A DNA stretch of 23,871 nt from an uncultured Oscillospiraceae bacterium. GTDB taxonomy: Bacteria > Bacillota > Clostridia > Oscillospirales > Ruminococcaceae. The stretch is taken from positions 25,622 to 49,492 of the forward strand of contig CAJUSD010000024.1 of NCBI GenBank assembly GCA_910589145.1. The letters are read 5' to 3'. The notes under the pieces were generated by a model that worked only from the letters and a program-made list of their open reading frames with translations, did no database searches and had not been told where the DNA came from. Below, one piece after another: positions 1-8,115 of this stretch. Positions within the stretch are counted from its first letter, which is position 1. Every line of letters begins with the position of its first letter. Both the position numbers and the translations under genes were made by a program.

Positions 1-210
1 ATGTCTTGCTGTAGACTGGAAACATCCTGCCTTACCTGGGACATGTCTTGCTGTAGACCGGAAACATCCTGCTTTACCTGAGACATGTCTTGCTGTAGAC
101 CGGAAACATCCTGCTTTACCTGAGACATGTCTTGCTGTAGACCGAAAACATCCTGCTTTACCTGGGACATGTCTTGCTGTAGGCTGGAAACATCCTGCTT
201 TACCTGGGAC
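1..210. repeat. Five tandem 42-bp repeats inside a coding region
   Basis: Units at 1-42, 43-84, 85-126, 127-168 and 169-210 differ by only a few bases; units 43-84 and 85-126 are identical. Further diverged units of the same 42-bp period continue at 211-252, 253-294 and 295-336. On the reverse strand each unit encodes 14 residues, so unit gain or loss keeps the reading frame. The array may continue past position 1. Confidence 0.95.
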
Positions 211-419
211 ATGTCTTGCTTCAGTCCAGATACATCTCGTTGTAGATCGGATACGTCCTGTTTCAAACCAGATATATTTTCTTTTACCTGCGACATATCC
301 TGCTGCAAATCAGACACATCTGTTCTGAGCCCGGAAATTTCTGCTCTTACCTGAACAATTTCGCCCTTTGTATCTTTTACTTCCGAGAGTATAGCATATA
401 GAAGCTCCTGCTCACTCAT
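1..419 (-). CDS. Repeat-built coiled-coil protein, C-terminus beyond window
   Basis: I translated this from the reverse strand: an ATG at 419 is followed by 139 sense codons with no stop before the window edge. The start is preceded by GGAGGTGG at a good distance and a promoter sits just upstream. The protein begins MSEQELLYAILSEVKD and then becomes a series of 14-residue (two-heptad) units of the type QQDMSQVKQDVSSL. Hydrophobic residues (M/V/I/L) recur at heptad positions between Gln, Asp, Lys and Ser, which predicts a long alpha-helical coiled coil. There is no signal peptide or membrane segment in the visible part. Short proteins with this opening and repeated coiled coils occur in clostridia without an assigned function (family knowledge from memory). 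It could be a structural or tail-fibre-like oligomeriser; I do not assign a function. The five units nearest the window edge are almost identical in DNA, so copy number may vary between strains. Confidence 0.8.
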   Translation of the reverse strand, partial: MSEQELLYAILSEVKDTKGEIVQVRAEISGLRTDVSDLQQDMSQVKENISGLKQDVSDLQRDVSGLKQDMSQVKQDVSSLQQDMSQVKQDVFGLQQDMSQVKQDVSGLQQDMSQVKQDVSGLQQDMSQVRQDVSSLQQD

Positions 420-438
420 AATTTCCACCTCCATTTTT

Positions 439-467
439 ATTATACCTTGTTTTCCTACCTGAATCAA
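439..467 (-). promoter_or_regulatory. Promoter of the coiled-coil gene
   Basis: On the reverse strand TTGATT (462-467) and TATAAT (439-444) are separated by exactly 17 bp. The ATG lies 20 bp further on at 419. The promoter is squeezed between the terminator of the upstream gene and the start codon, so the coiled-coil gene is its own transcription unit with a very short leader. Confidence 0.7.
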
Positions 468-471
468 GAAT

Positions 472-526
472 AAAAGGGCTAAATCCCAAAAGGAAATTAA
501 AATTCTTTTTGGGATTTAGCCCTTTT
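472..526 (-). terminator. Intrinsic terminator after the M13 peptidase gene
   Basis: A perfect 20-bp inverted repeat, arms 472-491 and 507-526, with a 15-nt loop. It begins 24 bp past the peptidase stop codon and ends with a TTTTATT run on the reverse strand. The A/T-flanked arms would also let it act in the other direction. Confidence 0.85.
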
Positions 527-549
527 AATAAAATTCCGTTAAAACTGTA

Positions 550-2979
550 TTACCAGACTTTAGGTCTATCTTCCGGTGCGGTATACATACCATCCCCCGG
601 CTTGACATTAAAGGTCTCATAAAACGAATCCATTGCGGAAATAGTGCGGTTTACCCTCACACAGTCATAACTATGAACATCCACATTTGCAAGATATCTT
701 AAATAAGTCTGTAAATATAAGGCTCTCCATGACCAGGCAAGGGCTGCAAAAAACTCTGATAAATTTGAATTTTCCTGCCCCTTTAAATATTCTACCAAAC
801 ATTCTGCTGAACCCAAATCCGCAATATTTTCGCTTAAAGATCGAACCCCGTTATTTGGGAAACCCGGAGCTGCTTCAAATCCATCGTAAAATTCCGCAAC
901 CTTACTGCATCTTTCCTGAAAAGCCGCATAATCCTCATCAGTCCACCAATTAGCGGCATTTCCGTTTTCGTCATATTTCGCACCGCCGTCGTCAAAGGAA
1001 TGGGTAATTTCATGGGCAATAAAAAAACCAATCCCTGCTAAATTTTCTTCCAGAGAATTTTCTTCGCTGTAAAATGGAGTCTGTAAGCTTCCGGCGGGTA
1101 CAGTTATACTGTTGTAGATAGGATTGTAATATGCATTGACTGTAATTAAGTCTCCGGCCCATCTGTCTTTATTTACAGTTTCCTTCAAAAGTTCAGGATA
1201 GCGTTTGGCGGTATGCTTTGACATTTCAATGGTATTTTCCAAAAGATTATTTTTCCCTTTTTCCGCCCCGTAAACCGGAACGTTGTCAAACTCATCTTCC
1301 CATTTGTCAGGAAAGCCCACGTTTAAGCGCATTGTATCAAGTTTCTTCTTAGCATTTTCCTTTGTGGTCTGGCTCATCCAATCCACTTTGTCGATCCTCT
1401 TACGAAATACATCAATCATTTCCTGAATCATTTTGGTAACTTCATCTTTGATTTCTGCTGAGCAGTACGTTTTAGCATAATACCGGTTGACCTCTATGGA
1501 CATCATGGTACGTGTTAAATAGTTTGCCGTCTCAGCCAAGGTAGGTGTTCCGGTGGTTCCAGTATACAGGTTTCGGAAATCATTGGCTGTCAGATACAGG
1601 TCTGTTGTAAGGGATGTACTAAGCCCTCCGACCAGGTTCGCAGCCGCCATTGCCTTAAGCAGCTCCAAATTTTCCTCATTACATAATGATGCAAAATATT
1701 CCAAGGTTTTCGGATTTGCTACAACAATCTTTTCCTGTTTGGCTTCACTAACGTTGTACCCCTGTACTTCAAGCATTTTTTCCAAATCAATGTTTGGGAA
1801 TAACTTTTGCAGTTCATCGAAGGTATAAAGATTATAGGTTTTATCTACATCATTTTCTTCTTCTACCTCCCAGGATAAAGGAGCCATCGCCAGGTTAAAG
1901 TCAACCAGCATTTGGGCTTGTCTCTCTGCATCCTCTCCAGAAAGCCCCCCAAATAATAAAAGTTCCTTTAGATATTCCCCTAATGCGGTCACCAGCCATT
2001 TCTGATCTGGATCTGTCAGTGCAGCTTTACTTAAGGAGATCTCATTGTATGTGAAACTTAAAATATAATGTTCGCTGTTATGGCTGTCCACTATTGGAGT
2101 AAAATCATATAGGAGGGATATTCCTGTATCTTGATACAAATCGTATAGGCTTTCCAAAAGGGTATCCAAGTTTTGTGCCTGGCGAAATCGATCCAGATAG
2201 GGCTGTAGCCGTCCCGCTCCTGCTTTATTTCGGGATTCCTCATCCATAACACTGTTGTAAAAGTCCCCTATCTTTCTTTCGTCTGTTCCCTCATCCCATT
2301 TCTTCACATCTGCTGCAAGATTTTGTATGTCCTTGGAAATAACCGACACATTGCTTAGGGAAAGCAGAGATGCTGGATCGGTTTTACCGTACCCATATGG
2401 TATATTTGTACTTAACAGCCAATCACGATTGACATATGACCAAAAGTCGTCCCGTGCATCCTGGCCCAAATACATATATACCCGGCGAATCAACGTATCC
2501 ACTTCATCCCATGTAACTTTATCGTTCGGTGACAGGACCGTATTTTCGGAGTTGGTTCCTGTTACCAAGCCTGCCTGAGTTAAGTTGGACACTGCCTTTT
2601 CCGCCCAGGAGGGTATATCATTAAATTCCGCATCAATTGGGTAAGCATAGATGGCAAAGACTCCTGGGTCAGGTAATGTTCCAAACGCCTGAGAAAGCAT
2701 AGCCAAAACCTCAATACGGGTAGCCTGCGCATTAGGGTCAGTTGTTTCGGGGAGACCTTTTAAAAGCTCTGCCGCCGTTATTTTATTATAATGCGCTGAC
2801 GCTTCCGAAAGTCTTTCCGCTATACGGTAAACTGTAGCCTCCTGGGACTCCGTATCAACCTGCGCCCCTGATTGGGATGCCAGTACGTCGGATGAGTTTT
2901 GAGGCTGACAGCCTGTTAGAAGAATAGCGATGGACGCCACAATCGCAAGCCCTCGCTGAAACCATATTTTATATGACAT
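550..2979 (-). CDS. pepO: M13 (neprilysin/PepO-like) zinc metallopeptidase lipoprotein with SLH-like N-terminal region
   Basis: 809 residues. The N-terminus has a positive start, a hydrophobic stretch and the lipobox LTGC (Cys24), so it is exported and lipid-anchored on the outer face of the membrane. Residues about 85-170 look like an S-layer-homology segment (FNDIPSWAEKAVSNLTQAGL, then SPNDKVTWDE). The M13 N-terminal domain follows, starting DDFWSYVNRDWL. The catalytic domain carries VNAYYNPIYNSITVPAG, the zinc motif HEITH (656-660) and ENIAD (717-721) supplying the third ligand Glu717 and Asp721; the C-terminus ends in Trp, as is usual in the family. All catalytic residues are present. M13 enzymes cleave oligopeptides of limited size, so a role in trimming peptides outside the cell is likely. 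AAAAAGGAG lies 8 nt before the ATG. The SLH-like part makes it longer than ordinary bacterial M13 enzymes (about 630-700 residues). Confidence 0.93.
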   Translation of the reverse strand: MSYKIWFQRGLAIVASIAILLTGCQPQNSSDVLASQSGAQVDTESQEATVYRIAERLSEASAHYNKITAAELLKGLPETTDPNAQATRIEVLAMLSQAFGTLPDPGVFAIYAYPIDAEFNDIPSWAEKAVSNLTQAGLVTGTNSENTVLSPNDKVTWDEVDTLIRRVYMYLGQDARDDFWSYVNRDWLLSTNIPYGYGKTDPASLLSLSNVSVISKDIQNLAADVKKWDEGTDERKIGDFYNSVMDEESRNKAGAGRLQPYLDRFRQAQNLDTLLESLYDLYQDTGISLLYDFTPIVDSHNSEHYILSFTYNEISLSKAALTDPDQKWLVTALGEYLKELLLFGGLSGEDAERQAQMLVDFNLAMAPLSWEVEEENDVDKTYNLYTFDELQKLFPNIDLEKMLEVQGYNVSEAKQEKIVVANPKTLEYFASLCNEENLELLKAMAAANLVGGLSTSLTTDLYLTANDFRNLYTGTTGTPTLAETANYLTRTMMSIEVNRYYAKTYCSAEIKDEVTKMIQEMIDVFRKRIDKVDWMSQTTKENAKKKLDTMRLNVGFPDKWEDEFDNVPVYGAEKGKNNLLENTIEMSKHTAKRYPELLKETVNKDRWAGDLITVNAYYNPIYNSITVPAGSLQTPFYSEENSLEENLAGIGFFIAHEITHSFDDGGAKYDENGNAANWWTDEDYAAFQERCSKVAEFYDGFEAAPGFPNNGVRSLSENIADLGSAECLVEYLKGQENSNLSEFFAALAWSWRALYLQTYLRYLANVDVHSYDCVRVNRTISAMDSFYETFNVKPGDGMYTAPEDRPKVW

Positions 2980-3143
2980 TCTGGTTACTCCTTTTTCCTT
3001 GTGAATCTGTGGCAGCCGCTAAATGCTTTTTTCATGCCTGACTGCACCTTTGTCAAGCAAAGATAGTATACCCTCTTGCGATAAAAAAATAAGGGAAATA
3101 ATGTGGAAGAATTCTCCCAATTAAAAAACTTTCTTTCAATTCG

Positions 3144-4364
3144 TTAGTTTCTATGGGAGCTTTGGGGTTTTGATTTTTTCTTTACAGGTTTTTGTGGAAC
3201 GCTGCACACTGGTTCTGTTGGAATAGAAAGAGACACGCCTTTTATTTTAGCACGTTTTTGGGTAGCTTCCCCAACAAGGGTATACAGTGCAGCGGCAGTT
3301 GGCACGCTTAACAGCATACCGCCGATTCCTCCCAGACTTCCGCCAATTGTCACAGCAGCCAAAACCCATATGGCCGGCAGTCCCATAGAAGAGCCAACCA
3401 CACGGGGATAGATAATGTTTCCTTCGATTTGCTGCAGGGCAAGGAGAAAACCGATAAAAATGACTGCCTGTACTGGATTGACTACCAAAATCATAAACGC
3501 CCCTACTGCCGCCCCGATAAATGCCCCTACAATGGGAATCAACGCTGTCACCCCAACCAATGCTCCTATCATTGGGGCGTAAGGAAGCCGGAGAATCATC
3601 ATTCCAATAGCGCACAAACTGCCCAAAATTACTGCTTCTGTTGTCTGGCCAACGACATACTTCCGAAAAGAGAGATTTACCACTCCGGCAATATGCAGAA
3701 ATTTTTCAGTAAACCTCTCCGGCATCCATGCGCGCAGGATTACAACCGCCTGAGCCTTTAGTTTTTCCTTTGCACTCAGAATATAGATTCCAAATACCAG
3801 CGCAATAGCGAAGTTCACCACAGAGCTGACAATACTTCCCACAACAGAAACTGTAGAATCAACCACGCCGACAGCGCTGTTTTTGATAAAATTTATAAGT
3901 GTTGCCTGAATCTCAGACCAGTTGATATCCAGAGAATTGACAATCTGTAGGATAGCTGAATCCTCGCCATAAACCAGAAGGTTTAATTCCTGAAGGCTTT
4001 TCGCCGCTGAGGAAATACTATGTCCTAAAATGGAAAAGGCGCTGATTAATTCCGGGATAACCAATCCTCCTACCCCTGCAAATATTCCAAGGATAATAAG
4101 GATTGCCAGAAAAATGCAGCAGGGGCGGCGTATTTTATAAACCCACGGCCGGGAACTGTTTGGGAAAAAATGCCTCTCCAAAGGACGAAGGGGAACGTTG
4201 ATTACAAATGCCACTGCACCACCCATCAACAGAGGAAGGATTAACTGAAACAGCCATCTTCCAAATCCCAATACGCGGTCGATCTGCTGGAGAGCCATAT
4301 AAATTATAATACAAATACTTACAATGCCAATAATCCATTTAGCTTTCGCCTTTTTATCATCCAA
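3144..4364 (-). CDS. AI-2E family transporter (PerM/YtvI-like membrane protein)
   Basis: 406 residues with about seven to eight strongly hydrophobic segments. There is a two-helix start (from about residue 10 and again around 33-58), a soluble middle part (about 120-165), and a C-terminal membrane block rich in Gly, Ile and Val that includes GALVGVTALIPIVGAFIGAA and the QQIEGNIIYPRVVGSSMGLP segment typical of the AI-2E transporter family (PF01594). The tail is basic (KKKSKPQSSHRN). Family members include the E. coli AI-2 exporter TqsA and Na+/H+ antiporter-like proteins, so the substrate cannot be read from sequence. The ATG is preceded by AGGGG about 11 nt upstream. It lies 164 bp before the M13 peptidase on the same strand; I saw no terminator between them, so the two may be co-transcribed. 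Confidence 0.88.
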   Translation of the reverse strand: MDDKKAKAKWIIGIVSICIIIYMALQQIDRVLGFGRWLFQLILPLLMGGAVAFVINVPLRPLERHFFPNSSRPWVYKIRRPCCIFLAILIILGIFAGVGGLVIPELISAFSILGHSISSAAKSLQELNLLVYGEDSAILQIVNSLDINWSEIQATLINFIKNSAVGVVDSTVSVVGSIVSSVVNFAIALVFGIYILSAKEKLKAQAVVILRAWMPERFTEKFLHIAGVVNLSFRKYVVGQTTEAVILGSLCAIGMMILRLPYAPMIGALVGVTALIPIVGAFIGAAVGAFMILVVNPVQAVIFIGFLLALQQIEGNIIYPRVVGSSMGLPAIWVLAAVTIGGSLGGIGGMLLSVPTAAALYTLVGEATQKRAKIKGVSLSIPTEPVCSVPQKPVKKKSKPQSSHRN

Positions 4365-4568
4365 TGAGATACCCCTATTCTATTATTATTTCTATATTTT
4401 AAAAAGCCCTCCCATCCCAAAAAGAATGAGAGGAACATATAAGATTTTATGAACAGCCAATTAGCTTAATAATAATTTGGATTTGATGGAAAAGCCTTCC
4501 TGAAAACAAGGTATTCTGATTTAGCAGCACCACCTCAACAAAGGGATAACATTCAAGCTCATCAAACT

Positions 4569-4594
4569 TTTAGGGGGCTGCACAGCCCCCTAAA
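4569..4594 (-). terminator. GC-rich palindrome, possible terminator of the HIT-PRT operon
   Basis: Arms 4569-4580 and 4583-4594 are a perfect 12-bp inverted repeat (core AGGGGGCTG/CAGCCCCCT). It lies 66 bp past the phosphoribosyltransferase stop. The following reverse-strand sequence AGTTTG is a poor U-tract, so termination is uncertain. A related palindrome occurs at 15325-15363, so it may instead be a dispersed repeat. Nothing else was recognised in 4365-4659. Confidence 0.45.
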
Positions 4595-4659
4595 CCCGAC
4601 TCTTTTCAATCCTGCTTTAAGTGATATTCGTCATAGGTTGTGCCCGCATATTTACTTTC

Positions 4660-5208
4660 CTATTTAAAGAACAACGGCAGAGGTTCTAAAAATGTAATAT
4701 CCTCCCGTTTTGCGGCGTCTCCCTCGGCAAGAACCGCAGCCCGTCCAACGATATTCCCGCCAGCAGAATGAACCAGGCTCTCCAATGCACTTAAAGACTG
4801 CCCTGTACTGATTACATCATCCACAACCAAAACACGCTTCCCTTTCATCTGTTCAGCATACTCCTGATCCAGATAAAGCTTTTGGCTGCCCGCAGTTGTA
4901 ATAGAATTAACTTCTACACAGATAGGTTGTCTCATATATGCCTTAATACTCTTTCTGGCAAGAAAATACTGTTTTCCTGACTGTCTGGCCATTTCGTATG
5001 TTAGAGGGATTCCCTTTGACTCAGCAGTAATCATCACGTCGAAATCCGGGCACTTTTTCAGCAATTCTTTGGCGCAGGCAACTGTCAGTTCCACATCGGA
5101 AAACATAACAAACGCAGCAATATCCAAAGAATCGTTAATCGGACAAATGGGGAGCTGCCGCTGTACGCCTGCTACTGTAATCGGATAAAAATTCTCCTGG
5201 GTTTCCAT
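4660..5208 (-). CDS. Purine-type phosphoribosyltransferase (adenine PRTase-like)
   Basis: A type I phosphoribosyltransferase of 182 residues, close to the length of bacterial Apt. The PRPP-binding loop VDDVISTGQS lies at about 129-138, and ESKGIPLTYEMA and YFLARKSIKAYM correspond to the conserved core of purine salvage enzymes. It should transfer a base to PRPP, giving a nucleotide and pyrophosphate, in the cytoplasm. Adenine is the best guess for the base, with xanthine or another purine possible. A longer reading starts at TTG 5214, but I chose the ATG at 5208 because GGGG lies about 8 nt before it and only 2 nt before the TTG. The gene starts 42 bp after the HIT gene and shares its promoter. 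The protein ends at LPLFFK, slightly shorter than many Apt proteins. Confidence 0.8.
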   Translation of the reverse strand: METQENFYPITVAGVQRQLPICPINDSLDIAAFVMFSDVELTVACAKELLKKCPDFDVMITAESKGIPLTYEMARQSGKQYFLARKSIKAYMRQPICVEVNSITTAGSQKLYLDQEYAEQMKGKRVLVVDDVISTGQSLSALESLVHSAGGNIVGRAAVLAEGDAAKREDITFLEPLPLFFK

Positions 5209-5249
5209 AATCAATTCCCCTTTTCATACAAAATATGTCATAAGGCTTA

Positions 5250-5588
5250 TCATCCGGGAGGCCATGCCAAGCTTCGTCCTGCCAGAACATGAAAGTGCAG
5301 ATGCGGGACAGACTGCCCTGCTTCCTCGCCGCAGTTTGTAACAACTCGAAATCCGTTTTCAAGTTTTAAATCGTGGGACAGTTTGGCAATGACTTCATAA
5401 ATATGTGCAACTATCTGGCTGTTTTCAGGGGTAATCCCCCCAACACTGGAGATATGCTTTTTGGGGATTACGAGGAAGTGAACAGGTGCTTGCGGTTCAA
5501 TATCATAAAAGGCAAGTATCTGGTCATCTTCGTAAACTTTACGGGAGGGAATCTCGCCCGCCGCTATTTTACAGAATAAACAGTCCAT
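5250..5588 (-). CDS. HIT-family nucleotide-binding hydrolase (HinT-like)
   Basis: 112 residues, full length for a bacterial HinT-type protein. It starts CLFCKIAAGEIPS, with Cys3 and Cys6 likely zinc ligands; the middle has FYDIEPQAPVHFLVIPKKHI; and the histidine triad HLHFH (96-100) is followed by VLAGR and the usual C-terminal WPPG. HinT enzymes hydrolyse purine nucleoside phosphoramidates and aminoacyl adenylates using the central triad histidine. All motif residues are intact. AAGGGG precedes the ATG and a TTGTTT-N17-TAAAAT promoter lies upstream. It is the first gene of a two-gene unit with a purine phosphoribosyltransferase, a pairing that suits nucleotide housekeeping. Confidence 0.93.
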   Translation of the reverse strand: MDCLFCKIAAGEIPSRKVYEDDQILAFYDIEPQAPVHFLVIPKKHISSVGGITPENSQIVAHIYEVIAKLSHDLKLENGFRVVTNCGEEAGQSVPHLHFHVLAGRSLAWPPG

Positions 5589-5632
5589 AAGGATTCATCC
5601 CCTTTCGAAACGAAATAGTAAAGTCTATATCT

Positions 5633-5661
5633 ATTTTAGTACAAATTAATACAGGAAACAA
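5633..5661 (-). promoter_or_regulatory. Promoter of the HIT-PRT operon
   Basis: Reverse strand TTGTTT (5656-5661) and TAAAAT (5633-5638), spacer 17 bp, 45 bp before the HIT start codon. Confidence 0.6.
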
Positions 5662-5730
5662 GGGAGTTTCTAATTTTTTCAGGAAATGTTAATTTTTGTT
5701 TTTATATAACTGTATATTACCTTAAATGAT

Positions 5731-5759
5731 TTGCTTTCGTATATGGTAAATGTTATAAT
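5731..5759 (+). promoter_or_regulatory. Promoter of the sulfatase-esterase operon
   Basis: TTGCTT (5731-5736), 17-bp spacer and TATAAT (5754-5759), with an extended TGT just before the -10. The sulfatase ATG is 39 bp downstream. No operator-like palindrome is apparent. Confidence 0.75.
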
Positions 5760-5797
5760 AAAGGAAACTTTTAAGATGAATTAATTGGAGGTGTACC

Positions 5798-7315
5798 ATG
5801 TCCGCTCAAAGGAAACCGAACATAATATTTATTATGACCGATCAACAGCGTTGGGATTGCATGGGACGGTTTAACCCGCAGATAAAAACGCCTGGCATTG
5901 ATAAGCTGGCAGCCGACGGCATAATATTCGATCAGGGGGTCTGCCAATGCCCCATGTGCGTACCCAGCCGCAATTCTATGATGTTTGGAATGTACCCGTC
6001 GCAAATCGGAGTGCGCACCAACGCAGGGGGCGTTTTTGACGAAAATCATCTCCCTTCCACACCTCTGCCGCAGCTTTTAAAGGATAACGGTTATTTTACG
6101 GCGGGATTTGGGAAAACCCACTGGAATAACGGCTTTTTTACAGACAAGCCCTCTAAACGCGGGTTCGATATTCGGGCGGAAGGGCAGTCCAGTAAATCAA
6201 GCTGCTACGAATACGGGGCAGTTATGATGGACGACGATGGACAGGACCCAGAAGGCTTAAAAGCCTATGGCGAGGAAACACATGGCTGGGGTGGTGGAGA
6301 AGAAAATTATCTGGGCTATCAGGGCTGTACCAGCAAGCTTCCCAAGGAACACCATCGAGACGGTTTTATTTTTAAAAAATGTATGGAATTTCTAAATGGG
6401 CCTTTGCCGGAAAACCAGCCGTTATTTTTATACTTATCCTTTATTAAACCCCATGCCGGGTTTAATGTACCTCCAGAGTATGAATCACAGTACAAATTGG
6501 AGGATATACCCGACTTGGAAACTCCCCCTTGGGAGGATGAACCAGACACACATGTTCGGGCTGTTTCAGAAGTAAGCGATGCTCTCCGCAACCGCCATGA
6601 AGATTTAAAAGCCCATTGGAAGGAGCTTACCCCGGAACAGCGTAAGCGGACAACGCTCCGCTATTGGGCGAACTGTACATTTTTGGATGACTTCATAGGC
6701 CAGGCAGTGGAAAAAATGAAGGAGCGGGGCCTTTTGGACAACGCCCTAATTATTTTCACCTCCGACCATGGAGACATGATGGGGGAGCGGGATCACCGGT
6801 TTAGCAAATACTGCTTGTATGATGGAAGTGTTCGTGTTCCAATGGTTTTGTCAGGCAGCCTTATTCCCCAGGAGAAAAAGGGCACAATAGACAGCCGTCC
6901 GGCGGAGCTGGTGGATTGGATACCAACCATATGCGACGCAGCGGGCATTAAACCTGACCCCCGGCTTCCAGGATTAAGCCTGTTTTCTGGACAAATTCGG
7001 AAAGGGGCCTTTAGTGAATTCCATGGCGGCGGTCCGGAAAATCCTCAGCCTGCTCCTTCCTGGATGTGGCGCAGCAAAGACTATAAACTTATCCTGTTCC
7101 GCGAAGGAACAGTTCTGGACAGCACTCCTTTAAAGGGCGAACTATATGACTTGAAAAAAGACCCGCACGAATGGTACAATCAATATAACAACCCGGAGTA
7201 TGCTTCCGTCAAAGTCCTGATGATGGAGGAACTTTTGTCTCATATAGCGACAGTTTACGCCAAAGGTCCCGCTTTTGGAGATAAGCTGGGCCTCGAAAAG
7301 ATTTCACAGAAATAA
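5798..7315 (+). CDS. Cysteine-type sulfatase, cytoplasmic
   Basis: 505 residues of the alkaline-phosphatase-like sulfatase fold (PF00884). Metal ligands Asp15-Gln16 sit in FIMTDQQRWD; the signature CVPSR begins at Cys54, the residue converted to formylglycine; a second metal and substrate cluster is SDHGDMMGERDH (Asp323-His324) with Lys337. In anaerobes the Cys-type signature is matured by a radical-SAM enzyme (anSME), which is not in this window. There is no signal peptide or lipobox, unlike most glycan-degrading sulfatases, so it probably acts on a small imported substrate. Sequence alone does not say whether that is an aryl, choline or sugar sulfate; phosphonate monoester hydrolases share this fold. 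GGAGGTG lies 4 nt before the ATG. It is followed 18 bp later by two esterase genes, suggesting joint removal of sulfate and acyl groups. Confidence 0.9.
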   Translation: MSAQRKPNIIFIMTDQQRWDCMGRFNPQIKTPGIDKLAADGIIFDQGVCQCPMCVPSRNSMMFGMYPSQIGVRTNAGGVFDENHLPSTPLPQLLKDNGYFTAGFGKTHWNNGFFTDKPSKRGFDIRAEGQSSKSSCYEYGAVMMDDDGQDPEGLKAYGEETHGWGGGEENYLGYQGCTSKLPKEHHRDGFIFKKCMEFLNGPLPENQPLFLYLSFIKPHAGFNVPPEYESQYKLEDIPDLETPPWEDEPDTHVRAVSEVSDALRNRHEDLKAHWKELTPEQRKRTTLRYWANCTFLDDFIGQAVEKMKERGLLDNALIIFTSDHGDMMGERDHRFSKYCLYDGSVRVPMVLSGSLIPQEKKGTIDSRPAELVDWIPTICDAAGIKPDPRLPGLSLFSGQIRKGAFSEFHGGGPENPQPAPSWMWRSKDYKLILFREGTVLDSTPLKGELYDLKKDPHEWYNQYNNPEYASVKVLMMEELLSHIATVYAKGPAFGDKLGLEKISQK

Positions 7316-7333
7316 ATAAAGGAGTGTTTATAT

Positions 7334-8089
7334 ATGGCTTTCTTTCATATTCAAATGGAATCCAGATCCCTGCATATGCCGGTTCCGCTGGATATTATCC
7401 TTCCACAGCCTGTTCCCGGTGGGTACCATGGGCCATATAAATCCCTTTATCTGCTCCATGGCTCCAGTGAATGCCAAAGCGCCTGGCTGCTGAATTCCTG
7501 CCTTTACCGGTATGTGAAGCATCTGCCATTGGCGGTGATACTGCCTGCTGGCAACAACAGTATGTATGTCAACACCTGCGCTGGGCAGGATTACACTGAT
7601 TTTCTGGCCTGGGAGCTGCCCTCTATCTGTGAGGATTGGTTTCCCATTTCCAAATCCAGGGATGACCGGTATATCTGTGGATCTTCTATGGGCGGTTATG
7701 GTGCATTCCATGCTGCTATGACCTATCCAGAGCAGTTTTCCAAGGCGATTTCTCTGTCCGGCGCAGTAGATGCTTCTCTTATCTACCATGACGATGATGA
7801 TTTGAGCAGTCAGGCGGTAAATCTGCTTGGGCCAGAAGCAGAGCTGTTTGGCGGTCCCAATGACCTAATGGCTTTAGCAGACAAGCTGGCAGAACGCCCC
7901 CTTCAGGAAATCCCCCGCTTCCTGTCCCTATGTGGAAATCAGGATTATCTGCTGGAGGATAACATTATCTTTAATGAATATATGGAACGCAATGGCCTGC
8001 CCATGGAATTTGAGACCTGGGATGGAGGCCACAGCTGGGATTTTTGGGACGAAGCAATCTGCCGCGTTCTGGAATGGCTGGAAATATAA
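7334..8089 (+). CDS. Serine esterase, EstA/esterase-D-like (copy 1)
   Basis: 251 residues with the alpha/beta-hydrolase fold of the putative esterase family (PF00756), which includes lactococcal tributyrin esterase. LHG (41-43) forms the oxyanion region, the nucleophile elbow is GSSMGGYG (Ser118), the acid is Asp204 in CGNQD, and the base is His233 in GGHSWDFWD. The triad is complete. No signal peptide, so it is cytoplasmic. It likely removes short acyl chains from a small molecule or sugar. GGAG precedes the ATG by about 9 nt and the gene follows the sulfatase stop by 18 bp, so it is the second gene of the operon. It is a diverged paralogue of the next gene. It resembles the usual family less at its N-terminus, which may reflect a different substrate. 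Confidence 0.85.
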   Translation: MAFFHIQMESRSLHMPVPLDIILPQPVPGGYHGPYKSLYLLHGSSECQSAWLLNSCLYRYVKHLPLAVILPAGNNSMYVNTCAGQDYTDFLAWELPSICEDWFPISKSRDDRYICGSSMGGYGAFHAAMTYPEQFSKAISLSGAVDASLIYHDDDDLSSQAVNLLGPEAELFGGPNDLMALADKLAERPLQEIPRFLSLCGNQDYLLEDNIIFNEYMERNGLPMEFETWDGGHSWDFWDEAICRVLEWLEI

Positions 8090-8115
8090 CCGGACTGCAA
8101 AGGAGTGACTGAATT

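Noticed and set aside
1..210. CRISPR array
   Set aside because: Repeats are directly adjacent without unique spacers and encode protein heptads.
127..354. 75-codon Cys/Ser/Asp repeat frame on the plus strand
   Set aside because: It is the antisense reading of the coiled-coil repeats; the reverse strand has promoter, ribosome site and a sensible protein.
4612..4659. Sixteen in-frame codons after the phosphoribosyltransferase TAG stop (ending YDEYHLKQD)
   Set aside because: Looks protein-like, but the family normally ends near this stop and there is no signal for readthrough; considered chance.
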